From Trichoplax sp. H2 (lineage: Eukaryota; Placozoa; Uniplacotomia; Trichoplacea): DNA of 64,000 nt. Where the stretch lies: the NCBI GenBank assembly GCA_003344405.1, contig NOWV01000043.1:248001-312000 (forward strand). Direction: 5' to 3'. The notes beneath the pieces were generated by a model. That model had not been told where the DNA came from. It saw nothing but the letters and a program-made list of their open reading frames with translations, and did no database searches. Positions 63,501-64,000 of this stretch are shown one piece after another; the stretch's first letter is position 1, and every line of letters begins with the position of its first letter. The position numbers and the translations under genes were made by a program.

Positions 63501-64000
63501 GCAGTAAGTTCAGCTTCGAAAGTGCGATGCTTTTGCAGTAGCCTTGATATATAAGCTTGGTCGGTCACAATGTCACCAGAAATTATATTAAACTTTTCAT
63601 TTATCCAATCTATTAGTTCATTGCATCGTTGATAAAAGCTCTGTAAATGAACAGCTTTATCTAACCGGAAAGCAATCTCAGTAAAAAGCCCGCGATTTCG
63701 CTCGACTCTCTCTGATAATGTAGCTGCTTTCGACATTAAGCTTTCCTTTGCATAATGGTCATCATCCACCGAAAGCTTTGCAAACTGGTCCGCTTGTGCA
63801 ACTCGTTGAATGCAAGAGTCTAGTCCTCTACAATAATCTTTCTGCCGTATAGTAAGTTCCTGCAAGTCGGCTAACGATACCAGATGTTCAGCACTACTTT
63901 TTAAATGTTGATCGTCCTTATTCTTCAATTGATTAGCAGATTTATTCGATGTACCTAATTCTGTCATAACCTCAGCTAAAAACACATCTTGCTTCTGAAG
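57513..64000 (-). CDS. Beta-spectrin, partial (copy B; 5' part beyond window end)
   Basis: Visible exons, 5' to 3': 63206-64000 (continues), 62989-63119, 62820-62916, 62655-62744, 62373-62573, 62141-62218, 61934-62064, 61742-61862, 61585-61668, 61295-61489, 60904-61014, 60548-60789, 60119-60257, 59891-59975, 59720-59814, 59535-59636, 59269-59452, 59071-59165, 58633-58979, 58425-58547, 58245-58320, 57930-58027, 57828-57870, 57513-57731. They give 1293 residues ending in KRLNFFKKK. The content is spectrin repeats, a polar linker, and a PH domain (IINRKHEIASGGKRAEK, EILFYKDRKQYH, SDYKKRKNVFRL, DGSQYLFQATNNEDMCRWID). Every exon corresponds to one of copy A with the same phase and usually the same length, so the two arose by duplication. 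The sequences are well diverged. Both copies keep the PH domain. The exon 60119-60257 ends at a GC donor. Confidence 0.9.
58425..58979 (-). other. Copy B linker exon and start of PH domain
   Basis: Exon 58633-58979 encodes a polar linker with a basic Ser patch (GRSKSMQPRFSKK) and an acidic segment (DTEDSGISD). It joins in phase 2 to 58425-58547, which starts the PH domain. The linker has no resemblance to the DPF-bearing acidic linker of copy A, although the flanking exons align closely. Confidence 0.8.
59976..60118 (-). other. GC-AG intron in beta-spectrin B
   Basis: The exon before it ends AAT-GAG|GCTAGT. Ending there makes the exon exactly 139 bp and phase 0, identical to its copy A partner (37349-37487). 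The intron ends in CTATAG. No GT donor at this position keeps the frame. Confidence 0.7.

Overview
The window is AT-rich nuclear DNA from an animal. Its genes have many short GT-AG introns and encode animal-specific families: two beta-spectrins, proteins ending in CARD and Death domains, and a protein with a BH3 motif. The compact introns, head-to-tail paralogs and very long kinesin-light-chain-type TPR arrays suggest an early-branching animal, most likely a placozoan such as Trichoplax or Hoilungia. That assignment is inferred from architecture, not from a database match.

Region 1 (about 0-22.3 kb, minus strand) holds three genes whose domains belong to cell-death or innate-immune signalling. 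Two are tandem paralogs, each with one giant exon encoding about 28 TPR repeats followed by a small 3' exon. One 3' exon encodes a CARD (49-389), the other a Death domain (11744-12000). Both proteins start MGNQ(T/S)(T/S)K, a good N-myristoylation signal, and both splice in the same phase at a near-identical donor. The scaffold has therefore been joined to two different death-fold exons. Downstream of a long intergenic stretch, an intronless 178-residue protein (21721-22257) carries a BH3 motif flanked by Akt-like and 14-3-3-like sites. The spacers contain tandem arrays and a diverged 0.9-kb duplication.

Region 2 (22.3-28.6 kb) has no recognisable gene. It holds two tandem-repeat arrays (periods 137 bp, and 140 bp built of 80+60) and a strong palindrome.

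Region 3 (28.6-33.95 kb, plus strand) has a 15-exon coiled-coil protein with two UVR-like motifs. Its last intron looks like a minor-spliceosome (U12) intron with rare AT-AA ends. Next comes a small two-exon membrane protein with a 37-bp intron.

Region 4 (34-64 kb, minus strand) is a tandem pair of beta-spectrins. Copy A (34095-49431) is complete, and I could join 39 exons in frame into a 2547-residue protein with two CH domains, spectrin repeats and a PH domain. Copy B (57513 to beyond 64000) lacks its 5' part. The 24 visible exons of B match the last 24 of A junction for junction and phase for phase. The 8-kb gap between them has no convincing gene.

All exon joins were made by eye from splice consensus, reading frame and comparison between paralogs. 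No transcript or database evidence was available.
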